A stretch of DNA of 64,000 nucleotides. Origin: Algicoccus sp048820935. GTDB taxonomy: Bacteria; Pseudomonadota; Gammaproteobacteria; Burkholderiales; Burkholderiaceae_B. The notes below the pieces were generated by a model. It did not search any database. It was not told where the DNA came from and saw nothing but the letters and a program-made list of their open reading frames with translations. Below are positions 9,400 through 17,328 of the stretch, piece by piece. The translations under genes and the position numbers were made by a program. Position 1 is the stretch's first letter, and every line of letters begins with the position of its first letter. Location of the stretch: assembly GCF_048820935.1 (NCBI RefSeq), contig NZ_JBMERD010000005.1:124001-188000 (forward strand), in the 5' to 3' direction.

Positions 9400-10415
9400 T
9401 GAAAGCGATAGTGTGTCAGTCTTTTGGGGATCCTAGGCAAGTTGCTAAGGTTGAAGAGCTTCCGATGCCAGGTGCGCCTGCGCACAACGAAGTCACGATC
9501 GATGTGGCTTATGCCACTGTGAGTCATGCCACTGAGTTGCTGATCCGTGGCACGTATCAATCAGATCCACCGCTTCCTTTTAGCCCCGGGACGGAAGTCT
9601 ACGGACGGATTGTTGCCTGCGGTGCGGATGTCGTGGGTTTGAAGCCAGGCGATCGTGTGGTCGCGATGCGACGCTGGGGTGGATACGCGCAACGAATTAA
9701 CTGTCGTGCAACAACGGTTTATCGAGTGCCTGAAGCTTTGAGTTGGCAACAAGCCTTGCCGCTTCCACTGTCTTATGGGACTGCGTATTCAGCCCTAGTA
9801 TGGAAGGCCCAGATCACACCACAAGATCAAATCGTTGTTCTAGGTGCTGGTTCAGGTGTGGGTCTGGCTGCAGTTGAAATTGCAAGCACACTTGGTGCAC
9901 AGGTCATTGCGGTGGCCAGCTCCGAGGAAAAGCGTCAACTGGCCAGAGCTCATGGTGCACATCTTGCCTTGTCTTCGGCTGATGAGAACTTGGTACAGAA
10001 AATCAAAACAGAAACAGAAGGGGGTGCCAGCATTATTTTTGACCCCGTAGGCGCACAACTCATGGAGCAAGTGTTTAAAAGCACGGCTCAAGGTGCCCAG
10101 ATTCTGAGCATTGGTTTTGCTGCGGGTCGTCCTCCCAAACTCCCACAAAATATCATGCTCGTAAAAAATCTGACTTTGCATGGTTTTTTCTACGGCCAAT
10201 ATATTGGTTGGACACCTACCGATCAAAGTGTGCGGTATGAAACGCAAATGCGCGGCATGATGCGCGCACTCCAGCAATTGGCAATCGATGGTCGGATCCG
10301 ACCCGAGATTGTCAAAACTTATGAAATCGATGCGTTGTGTGCTGCGCTAGATGATTTAAACGAACGCCGTGTAACCGGAAAAATAGCAATCACAATCAAT
10401 GGAGACCTTGAATGA
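9399..10415 (+). CDS. Quinone-oxidoreductase-like dehydrogenase (MDR superfamily)
   Basis: Medium-chain dehydrogenase/reductase of the NADPH:quinone oxidoreductase / enoyl-reductase type. The 338-aa protein has an N-terminal GroES-like domain and the nucleotide-binding motif GAGSGVG at residues 149-155. The zinc ligands of alcohol dehydrogenases are not evident, so a zinc-independent reductase is more likely. ATG at 9399 overlaps the previous stop; a GTG three bases upstream is also in frame. Its TGA overlaps the ATG of the Bug gene at 10412. A role reducing an unsaturated or oxo acyl intermediate is inferred from context. Confidence 0.88.
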   Translation: MKAIVCQSFGDPRQVAKVEELPMPGAPAHNEVTIDVAYATVSHATELLIRGTYQSDPPLPFSPGTEVYGRIVACGADVVGLKPGDRVVAMRRWGGYAQRINCRATTVYRVPEALSWQQALPLPLSYGTAYSALVWKAQITPQDQIVVLGAGSGVGLAAVEIASTLGAQVIAVASSEEKRQLARAHGAHLALSSADENLVQKIKTETEGGASIIFDPVGAQLMEQVFKSTAQGAQILSIGFAAGRPPKLPQNIMLVKNLTLHGFFYGQYIGWTPTDQSVRYETQMRGMMRALQQLAIDGRIRPEIVKTYEIDALCAALDDLNERRVTGKIAITINGDLE

Positions 10416-11443
10416 ACGTATTTAAATTAAATGTTCGCAAAAGCATGTTGCTGGGCGTAGGTGCATTACTGGCAGTGATGCCAGCTTTAACCACCTTGGC
10501 ATAAGCTGCGGGTGATTACCCAAATAAACCGATTCGTCTGGTGGTGCCATATCCACCTGGTGGCCCTACGGATTTAACAGCACGTGTGGCAGCGGCGGAA
10601 ATGGCCAATATCTTGGGTCAACCGATTGTGATTGATAATCGGGCTGGTGCGAGCGGCATGATTGGCAGTGATGTGGTTGCAAAAGCTCAGCCTGATGGTT
10701 ACACCTTCTTAGCAAATGCGTCGATTCACGTGATTAATCCAAGCGTTTATTCGAAAACGACGTTTGATGCTCTGGAAGATTTTAAACCTGTCACGCAACT
10801 GGCCCAGGTGCCATTAGTCTTGGTCGTGCCTGAGTCTTCTCCGATTAAAACCGTACAGGATTTGGTGGAATACGCCAAGAGCAAACCTGATGGTCTGAAC
10901 TTTGCTTCATCGGGTAATGCGTCCGCGCCTCATTTGGCAGGTGAGTCCTTTAAGCGTTTGGCAGATATTGAGATCAAACACATCCCCTACAAAGGGAGTG
11001 CCCCAGCGCTACAAGACTTGGTCGGTGGTCAGGTCGATCTGATGTTTGACTCGATGCCTTCAGCGACACCTTTGATTAAAGCGGGTAAGTTGCGTCCGAT
11101 TGCGGTGACAACCCTGAAACGTGCGCAAGCAATGCCTGATTTGCCCACAATTGATGAAAGTGGCTACCCAGGCTTTGATATGGCCACTTGGTATGGGTAT
11201 TGGGCACCAAAAAATACACCCGATGAGATTGTCGAAGCACTTTCGCAAGCTGCTCAAAAAGCACTGAAAGACCCGAAGGTTGCTGAAAACTACCTGCAAA
11301 TGGGTGCTGAACCTGTCGGCTCAACACCTCAGGAGTTTGATGCGTACAACCGCGCTGAATTCACAAAATGGGGCGAGATTGTGAAAGCTGCAGGTGGTGA
11401 ACTACTCGCCGCTAAAGCAGCGAGCTTCCAAAACAACAGCTAA
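10412..11443 (+). pseudogene. Bug-family tricarboxylate-transporter receptor interrupted by in-frame TAA
   Basis: Periplasmic solute receptor of the tripartite tricarboxylate transporter (Bug) family. The frame starts at an ATG overlapping the dehydrogenase stop and encodes a standard signal peptide ending MPALTTLA (residues 23-30). Codon 31 is TAA (10502-10504), and the same frame then continues without interruption with AAGDYPNKPIRLVVPYPPGG and the full Bug fold to 11443. CAA (Gln) to TAA is the simplest change, since A-Q-A is a common cleavage context. Internal GTG codons (for example 10541) could only give a protein without a signal peptide. No TctA/TctB membrane genes are nearby. Sequencing error must be excluded. 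Confidence 0.85.
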
Positions 11444-11457
11444 GCTGCTATTTTTTC
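11416..11457 (+). terminator. Probable intrinsic terminator of the Bug operon
   Basis: AGCAGC (11416-11421) and GCTGCT (11444-11449) can pair around a 22-nt loop that includes the Bug stop codon, and the stem is followed by A then six T. The T tract also encodes, on the other strand, the Lys-rich C-terminus of the TnpB protein, so terminator and tnpB end are superimposed. Confidence 0.55.
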
Positions 11458-12819
11458 TTTTTTGACGCTTCTTTGGATGCGGCTAACATTGCTTTGCGCT
11501 TTGTTAGTCTGACGCTTTCCTCCACGCCCAGTATCAGAGAGCGGCATTAGAACCCCTTTCTCTGACAACACCGTTCCAGTGTCCTTAATTAACCTGATTG
11601 CTCTTTTCTTAATCACCATCGATGCGTTTTGATCGGCATTGTCAGCATGTTCACATTGACCGCATTGAAACTTTGATTGAGTTTTGCGGTTGTCTGGGTG
11701 AGTATAGCCACACTGGGCGCACTCCTGACTGGTGTAATGGGGAGCAACTTTAAAAACTGCTTTACCTTCTTTGTGTGCTTTGTAACTAATGCAGACTTCG
11801 ATTTGATGCCAGCCGACGTTTAAGATCGCCTGATTTAAGCCTGCTTTTTGACTGGCATGATTCGGCAGATATTGACCGGCTTCATTTTGCTGAGGGGCTG
11901 GTCTGCGAGTCATGTTAGAAGTTTTTAAGTCCTCTAGCACAATCACTGTTTCTTTTCCATCGACGATGGCTCTGCTCGTTTGATGCGCAAAGTCATTGCG
12001 GATATTGGCTTTCTTAGCCTGAGACTTTGAGAGCTTAGACTTCGTTTCGTTTCTGTGGTTCGAGCCTTTCGTTTGCCTAGAGAGCCTACGCTGTAGCCGC
12101 TTTATATATCGTTCAGACTCGCTTAAGTTTTTCTTTTGCCCTTCGCTGAAATCAAACGACTTTTCGCCGGCTTGGACAGGAATCGCAACACCTCGATCAA
12201 TGCCGATGGTGTTTTGCTCTAAATACTCGTCTGATTCATCACGTAGGTAATCCAAATGCTGCTGATTGGTTTTTAAACCAACCGCATCAAAGCCATCCTC
12301 ATAGCAAAAGGAAATGCTGTAACGTCCTCTTTCTTTACGGATGTAGATGGATTTAGGGGTGTTGAAATTGGCATGCTTTTTGAATGATAGGTAACCAATA
12401 TTATTGGTTTTTGAGCCAATGAAAAGACGGATATTCCCGTCGGAGCAATATTCAAAACGGAATAATTCTCTTGTGAGGTGAATGCTCCCCCTGTCTGATT
12501 TTGACTTTCTTTTGGGTCTGCCGCACAAGCCTTTCATAAAATTGAAATAAGTATTGCACCAATTGGTCGCACTATTTCGAATGATTTGGCTAGGGCAGTC
12601 ATAGAGCCAAGGCGTGAGCTCTTTTGACTTGAAGTGGGCTGCCTTTTTATCAATCGGGGCGTAAGTTCCTATTGGATAATACTTGTTCGCAAAAGTACGA
12701 TGATATAGCTCTTCATCCACTTTTGCATTCCAGATCAAACGCGCGCAACCCATCCATTGGCTAAGCACTTTCTTTTGCTCAGGCGTTGGATGGGCGTGAA
12801 GTTTGATACCAACAAGCAT
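11440..12819 (-). CDS. tnpB: RNA-guided endonuclease TnpB (IS200/IS605 OrfB family), solo
   Basis: Transposon-encoded RuvC nuclease guided by an omega-RNA that normally derives from the right end of the element. The 459-aa protein has the N-terminal LWED-type region (KLHAHPTPEQKKVLSQWMG), RuvC-I Asp208 in TIGIDRG, RuvC-II Glu296 in VIVLEDLKTSN, a zinc ribbon with Cys367, 370, 386 and 389, and RuvC-III Asp396 in NADQNAS. All catalytic residues are intact. No TnpA (HUH transposase) gene is nearby, so it is a solo or IS1341-like copy. Its TAG stop (11440-11442) interlocks with the Bug TAA, leaving no separate right-end spacer. The last residues (VKKEKIAA) overlap the Bug terminator. Confidence 0.93.
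   Translation of the reverse strand: MLVGIKLHAHPTPEQKKVLSQWMGCARLIWNAKVDEELYHRTFANKYYPIGTYAPIDKKAAHFKSKELTPWLYDCPSQIIRNSATNWCNTYFNFMKGLCGRPKRKSKSDRGSIHLTRELFRFEYCSDGNIRLFIGSKTNNIGYLSFKKHANFNTPKSIYIRKERGRYSISFCYEDGFDAVGLKTNQQHLDYLRDESDEYLEQNTIGIDRGVAIPVQAGEKSFDFSEGQKKNLSESERYIKRLQRRLSRQTKGSNHRNETKSKLSKSQAKKANIRNDFAHQTSRAIVDGKETVIVLEDLKTSNMTRRPAPQQNEAGQYLPNHASQKAGLNQAILNVGWHQIEVCISYKAHKEGKAVFKVAPHYTSQECAQCGYTHPDNRKTQSKFQCGQCEHADNADQNASMVIKKRAIRLIKDTGTVLSEKGVLMPLSDTGRGGKRQTNKAQSNVSRIQRSVKKEKIAA
11460..11600 (-). ncRNA. Candidate omega-RNA scaffold inside the tnpB 3' end
   Basis: The distal tnpB coding region contains two potential stems: TCAGAGA/TCTCTGA (11534-11540 with 11559-11565) and CTAACA/TGTTAG (11483-11488 with 11502-11507). 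TnpB omega-RNAs are known to be transcribed from and overlap the tnpB 3' end and continue into flanking DNA as guide. By that rule the guide would be read from about 11440-11465 leftwards, that is from the Bug terminator and 3' coding end. Boundaries are a guess; no RNA evidence is available. Confidence 0.4.
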
Positions 12820-13204
12820 GATCCTCTTTCTTTAGCTGACTCAGTCGCATCATTTTACTAAAATATTACGCATCATTCAATCAACCCTTATGCAAAGAAA
12901 TGCAACTAAAGGACAGTCATATCATGTGATTATAAGAATTATGCGCATCTAGCATTTACCATGAAACACAGACGGAAAATTTTAACAAAAGAAATGCCAG
13001 AGTACCTTTCAGGTATATTCATGAAACCTTGTGAGCAAAACGCCCCTCCTAGCGAAAAGTCATTGAGAGCGGCTAAAGCCGCTAACAAGTCAAAAACCAA
13101 CTCGCTTGCTTGACTCGCACATGAATGAACGAGGTTGCGCAAGCAATTCGCTCAAATCGATTAAACAGTTGATTTGGCCTTATGAGCCAGAATCCATCTG
13201 ACCA
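12820..13204. other. Non-coding stretch upstream of tnpB with several small inverted repeats
   Basis: About 385 bp without a convincing gene. It holds AGCGGC-TAAA-GCCGCT (13068-13083), a GCTTGC/GCAAGC pair further right, and AGCGAA (13051-13056) facing TTCGCT near 13148. A strong plus-strand terminator lies just beyond it at 13211. It may contain the left end of the TnpB element and/or a small RNA; neither can be settled from one copy. Confidence 0.4.
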
Positions 13205-13245
13205 AGAAAAACACCCGATGCACTGATGCAATCGGGTGTTTTTTA
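13205..13245. terminator. Bidirectional intrinsic terminator
   Basis: ACACCCGAT (13211-13219) and ATCGGGTGT (13231-13239) form a perfect 9-bp stem with an inner GCA/TGC extension. The plus strand continues with TTTTTT and the minus strand with TTTTTCTT. It ends the minus-strand Bax-inhibitor-like gene and any plus-strand transcript from the region to its left. Confidence 0.85.
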
Positions 13246-13273
13246 AAGGCTGTGTTTGGGTCAAGCGTTCGGA

Positions 13274-13972
13274 TTAATCACGCCCGCCAAAGATGCCCAG
13301 CAAAGCCAGTAAATTAGCAAAAATGTTGTAGACATCCAGATACACCGCCAGCGTGGCTGTGATGTAGTTGGTTTCGCCACCGCGGATGATGCGCTGCAAA
13401 TCAACCAGCAAAAAGGCCGAGAAAATACCAATGGCCAATACACTGACTGTGATCATCAAAGCAGGTAACTGCAAAAAGATGTTGGCTAGCGCTGCGACCA
13501 GAATCACCACAACACCGGTAAACAACCATTTTTGCAGACCGCTTAAATCGCGTTTAACGGCAGAGGCCATCGTCGCCATGGTGGCAAAGACCGCAGCCGT
13601 GCCACCAAATGCCAGCATGATTAATTGCGAACCATTGCCAAAGCCCAGAACGAAGCCGAGCATTCTGGAGAGCATGACACCCATAAAGAATGTGAATAAT
13701 AGGAGCAGGCCTACACCAGCTGAACTGTTTTTGTTTTTCTCGATGGCAAACATCAGACCGAAAGCGCCGACCAAAAAGATCACGACGCTCAGGACAGGGC
13801 TTGTGGCCATGATCTGATTGAGTCCCGTATATAAGCCGAGTGCGGCTCCTAAAACGGTAGGCACCATTGAGATGGCCAGAAGCCAGTACGTATTGCGTAG
13901 TACTTTGTTTTGTGCGTTGGCCGTGGATGTTTGAGAAAAGCGGCCTGGCATCGTATTGCGATAGTCGCTCAT
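13274..13972 (-). CDS. Bax inhibitor-1/YccA family membrane protein
   Basis: Integral inner-membrane protein of the BI-1/UPF0005 family; YccA of E. coli interacts with the FtsH protease, and other members conduct calcium. The 232-aa sequence has a short polar N-terminus (SDYRNTMPGRFSQTSTANA) and about seven hydrophobic segments, with the family pattern LVDLQRIIRGGETNYITATL in the last third and the end LALLGIFGGRD. An AAAGGA site precedes the ATG. It stands alone between two intergenic gaps and a strong terminator, so it is likely monocistronic. Confidence 0.92.
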   Translation of the reverse strand: MSDYRNTMPGRFSQTSTANAQNKVLRNTYWLLAISMVPTVLGAALGLYTGLNQIMATSPVLSVVIFLVGAFGLMFAIEKNKNSSAGVGLLLLFTFFMGVMLSRMLGFVLGFGNGSQLIMLAFGGTAAVFATMATMASAVKRDLSGLQKWLFTGVVVILVAALANIFLQLPALMITVSVLAIGIFSAFLLVDLQRIIRGGETNYITATLAVYLDVYNIFANLLALLGIFGGRD

Positions 13973-14132
13973 AAAAATGTCGTCCTTTTAATTTCTGTTT
14001 AAAGTGTGTCGCTACAAAGTTGAGTTGGGATCACTTTGAGTACAACTCGGTCTGTTTTACCACACTGAGTTGAAGATTAGAGATTTTTTTCAATGAATAG
14101 TTCCGCGCAGCCTTGCACTTTTACGGATTATT

Positions 14133-14573
14133 TCATCGCGCAGCCAGATCGTGCCCAACGATTTGATAGCCAATCTTTTTGTAATCTGACCAGCGTTTGC
14201 GTGCGAATTCCCGATCCTGCTCTTGGCTACTGACAAACTCTAAAATTCGCTGTACGGGCGATTCTTTGATGGGTGGACACTCAAGATGCAAATTTAACAA
14301 CCAGCGCTTCTCAAGTAATTCTGGGGAAGCGAGGTGCCAATTGTCATCGTTGAATAGATAAACGGGCAATTCGGTTTGCTGGGTTTCCGCAAACCAGTCG
14401 TTGGCAATGAACGCGGTCCCTGGGGTGGCCCATAGTTGCTGGCTGTACCGCTTTGCCATGTCGTGGTTTGGGCAGTACACCAGTATCTGAACGCCCCGAC
14501 TGGTTTGTTTGACGGTGGTTTGAACCGCCTGTGAAATTCGGTTCGGGGCGTTAAATGCAAAATCAACTCGCAT
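14133..14573 (-). CDS. holC: DNA polymerase III subunit chi
   Basis: Accessory subunit of the DNA polymerase III clamp-loader complex that contacts SSB through a psi-chi pair. From the ATG at 14573 the protein is 146 aa, beginning MRVDFAFNAPNRI, with the YCPNHDMAKRYSQQLWA and PVYLFND stretches typical of chi. The open frame extends upstream inside pepA to 14672, but that part overlaps pepA coding and is not expected. It begins 5 bp after the pepA stop, the conserved pepA-holC arrangement of proteobacteria. Confidence 0.92.
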   Translation of the reverse strand: MRVDFAFNAPNRISQAVQTTVKQTSRGVQILVYCPNHDMAKRYSQQLWATPGTAFIANDWFAETQQTELPVYLFNDDNWHLASPELLEKRWLLNLHLECPPIKESPVQRILEFVSSQEQDREFARKRWSDYKKIGYQIVGHDLAAR

Positions 14574-14578
14574 GTGGA

Positions 14579-16093
14579 TTAATCGTTCTGTCCTGCTGCG
14601 CGTGCGAGTAAGAATTGCACGAGTAATGGGACAGGGCGGCCAGTGGCACCTTTGTTTTGACCACCATTCCAAGCCGTACCGGCGATGTCCAGGTGAGCCC
14701 AGTCATAGGCTTTGGTGAAGCGTGCCAAAAAGCATGCGGCAGTGACTGCACCTGCTTTGGGGCCACCAATGTTGGCAATGTCGGCAAAGTTTGATTTCAG
14801 TTGCTCTTGATAGTCGTCTTCGACGGGCATGCGCCAAGCTGGATCAAGTGCTTTACGGCTGGCTGCCAGTAATTCATCAGCCAATGCATCGTTGGGTGAG
14901 AACAAACCTGTATTCACGCTACCCAGTGCCACAACGCAAGCACCTGTGAGGGTGGCGATGTCGATCACGGCATCCGGTTTGAATTTCTCTGCATAGGTCA
15001 GCGCATCGCACAGAATGAGACGGCCTTCCGCATCGGTATTCAGAACTTCAATGGTTTGACCGGACATGCTGGTGACGATGTCACCAGGTTTGTTGGCGCG
15101 ACCACTTGGCATGTTTTCGCAGGTGGGGATTAAGCCAACCATCTCACCTTCCCAGGCCATTTCACACAAGGCCTTGATGGTGCCGAGCACAGAAGCGGCA
15201 CCACACATGTCGTATTTCATTTCGTCCATGGTGGCTGCGGGCTTCAATGAAATGCCGCCGGTATCAAATGTAATCCCTTTGCCGACTAGAACGACGGGTG
15301 CGGTTTTCTTGCGGGATGATTCGCCTTTACCACGGTAGTGGAGCACGATAAATTTGGGTGGTTCTTCTGAGCCACGAGCAACCGACAGAAAAGAGCCCAT
15401 GCCCAGTGCCTCGATCTGTTTTTGATCAAGAACGGTCACTTTGAGTGATTTAAAGGCCTTAGCCAAATCTTTAGCTTGGTTGGCCAGATAGGTCGGCGTG
15501 CAAATATTGCCTGGCAAGTTGCCCAGTGTTTTGGTGAAATTCATGCCTTGACCGATGGCATCGCCTTGTGCTAGACCGGCTTTCACATTGGCCTGGTTAG
15601 AACGTGCGCAAGTGACGGTGAATTTTTTGAGCAAAACATCTTTTTTAGGATCGGGCTTGCCAAATGTCTCTGTATAGCGATAAGTGGCATCATGAACAGC
15701 TTGTGCGCTTAAGCGGGCACGATCTTCTAGCTTGTTGGCATCTTCGCAGATAGACAACAATGCAGAACATGCATCTTTTACTTTCATTTGTGCACAAAGT
15801 TTGGCAAATGCCAGTTCTGCTTTGTAAAATGCTTTGTCGTCGAATTCATCTTCTTTGCCCAGCCCGACAAGGACCACTCGTCTGGCATGAACGCCTGGCA
15901 ATTCGCGCAGCACCAGTGTTTGGCCTGCGCTACCTGTGAATTCTTCGCCAAGAACTTTAGTGAGTTGTCCATCGCTAGCGCGGTCGATGTTTTGAGCTTC
16001 TAGCGTGAGTTTTGATGCCTCAAAAACCCCAACCGCTAGTGCCTCTGTTTTAGTCTGGTGTAATGATGTATCCAGCCTTGTGCTAAATTCCAT
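14579..16093 (-). CDS. pepA: Leucyl aminopeptidase (M17)
   Basis: Cytosolic hexameric di-metal aminopeptidase releasing N-terminal residues from peptides; E. coli PepA is also a DNA-binding architectural factor. The 504-aa protein shows the M17 signature NTDAEGRL with its metal-binding Asp and Glu, preceded by VGKGITFDTGGISLKPA. I chose the ATG at 16093 (MEFSTRLDTS), which follows a GAGAG ribosome-binding site; the longer frame to 16135 would overlap the divergent lptF leader. It is cotranscribed with holC. Confidence 0.95.
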   Translation of the reverse strand: MEFSTRLDTSLHQTKTEALAVGVFEASKLTLEAQNIDRASDGQLTKVLGEEFTGSAGQTLVLRELPGVHARRVVLVGLGKEDEFDDKAFYKAELAFAKLCAQMKVKDACSALLSICEDANKLEDRARLSAQAVHDATYRYTETFGKPDPKKDVLLKKFTVTCARSNQANVKAGLAQGDAIGQGMNFTKTLGNLPGNICTPTYLANQAKDLAKAFKSLKVTVLDQKQIEALGMGSFLSVARGSEEPPKFIVLHYRGKGESSRKKTAPVVLVGKGITFDTGGISLKPAATMDEMKYDMCGAASVLGTIKALCEMAWEGEMVGLIPTCENMPSGRANKPGDIVTSMSGQTIEVLNTDAEGRLILCDALTYAEKFKPDAVIDIATLTGACVVALGSVNTGLFSPNDALADELLAASRKALDPAWRMPVEDDYQEQLKSNFADIANIGGPKAGAVTAACFLARFTKAYDWAHLDIAGTAWNGGQNKGATGRPVPLLVQFLLARAAGQND

Positions 16094-16155
16094 GTGATTT
16101 TCTCTCGCATCAATTGATATCTCGGGATTCATCATTATCCCGCATTCGGAACGAT

Positions 16156-17262
16156 ATGTCGTTATTTAAGCGTGCTGCCGTGTCAGAATTTGCCAGTAAT
16201 GCCAGTGTGGTGTTCTCGACACTGATCATTATATGGCTCAGTATTGTGCTTGTGCGCCTGTTGGGTGAAGCGGCCAATGGCACGATTGGTGCCGACGTGG
16301 TGCTGGGTTTAACAGGGCTCACGACCATTGCCGCTTTGCCAACTGTGCTGGCTGCTGCCGTTTTTATTGGTGTGCTGACAACAGTTTCCCGAAGCTATCG
16401 AGAAAGCGAAATGGTGGTCTGGTTCACCAGCGGTCTTTCGTTGTTAAGCTGGATTCGGCCTGCGTTGCGCATCGCAGTGCCTGCGGCAATCGTGGTTGGG
16501 TTGCTGACAATCTTTGCTTCGCCTTGGTCTCATCGACAAATTCAAGAGTATCGAGCAAGGTTTGAGTTACGTTCAGCGATCTCTCAAGTGACAACAGGCG
16601 AGTTTTTGGAGCTTGAGCATGGTGCCAGAGTGATTCTGGTTGAAGCCAATGAAAACGATCCAGAAAAACTTGGTCAAGTGTTTGTGCGCATTAAAGACGA
16701 TCCTTGGCATTCGGTTGTAGTGTCTGATCACGCTAAAACTGAAGTGGCTCCCAACGGTGATCGATTTTTGGTGTTGGAAGAGGGAATGCGTTATGACCTG
16801 ACGCCAGGCGGATTAGTGACGCGATTGTGGGATTTTGATGAGTTTGCGGTGCGTTTAGATTCTAAGGATGCCGAGCAAACTTTAAGACAGTCTAGGGAAC
16901 ATGCTCTTCTGAACCACAAAGGACGTCCAACGGGCTTGCTCTTGACGGATGGTAAGAGTCATTCCGATGGGCAACTGATGTGGCGTTTGGCCATTCCAAT
17001 TGCCACGATTAATCTGGCTTTACTCGCAATTCCCATGGGCGCGGTGAACCCGCGTGCAGGCCGTTCGTTCGATATGCTGGTGGCAGGTTTGATTGCGCTT
17101 TTGTATTTCAACTTGATTAATCTGTCACATAGCTGGATTAATAATCAAACGCTCCCGTTTGGGGTTGGTGTGTGGCTTGTTCACTTGGTCTTTTTATCCC
17201 TTACGGTTTTCTTATTCTGGCATCGGGTTCGGGTTCGAGCGCCTAAAAACCCTTCTGATTGA
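16156..17262 (+). CDS. lptF: LPS export ABC transporter permease LptF
   Basis: Inner-membrane subunit of the LptB2FG transporter that extracts lipopolysaccharide and passes it to the LptC-LptA bridge. The 368-aa protein has N-terminal membrane segments (about 22-45 and 60-85), a periplasmic beta-jellyroll middle (about 120-270) and C-terminal membrane segments, the YjgP/YjgQ layout. It is divergent from pepA, as in many proteobacteria. LptG, usually the next gene, is not here: a CysB-type regulator follows after 66 bp. A single gene of this family could in principle be lptG, but the pepA neighbourhood favours lptF. Confidence 0.88.
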   Translation: MSLFKRAAVSEFASNASVVFSTLIIIWLSIVLVRLLGEAANGTIGADVVLGLTGLTTIAALPTVLAAAVFIGVLTTVSRSYRESEMVVWFTSGLSLLSWIRPALRIAVPAAIVVGLLTIFASPWSHRQIQEYRARFELRSAISQVTTGEFLELEHGARVILVEANENDPEKLGQVFVRIKDDPWHSVVVSDHAKTEVAPNGDRFLVLEEGMRYDLTPGGLVTRLWDFDEFAVRLDSKDAEQTLRQSREHALLNHKGRPTGLLLTDGKSHSDGQLMWRLAIPIATINLALLAIPMGAVNPRAGRSFDMLVAGLIALLYFNLINLSHSWINNQTLPFGVGVWLVHLVFLSLTVFLFWHRVRVRAPKNPSD

Positions 17263-17328
17263 TTTGACGCGAGTCGGCTTGGATAAGGCGGCAAACTATC
17301 GACTGTATTTGCCAGATTTGGAGGTTAT

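Noticed and set aside
10502..10504. TAA as a recoded (selenocysteine-like or read-through) codon
   Set aside because: UAA is not used for selenocysteine, no recoding element is visible, and the position right after a signal peptide fits a simple nonsense mutation or error better.
12939..13142. 67-codon minus-strand ORF beside the tnpB region
   Set aside because: No ribosome-binding site or recognisable domain, and it lies across the inverted repeats of a non-coding region; overlapping frames are equally open.
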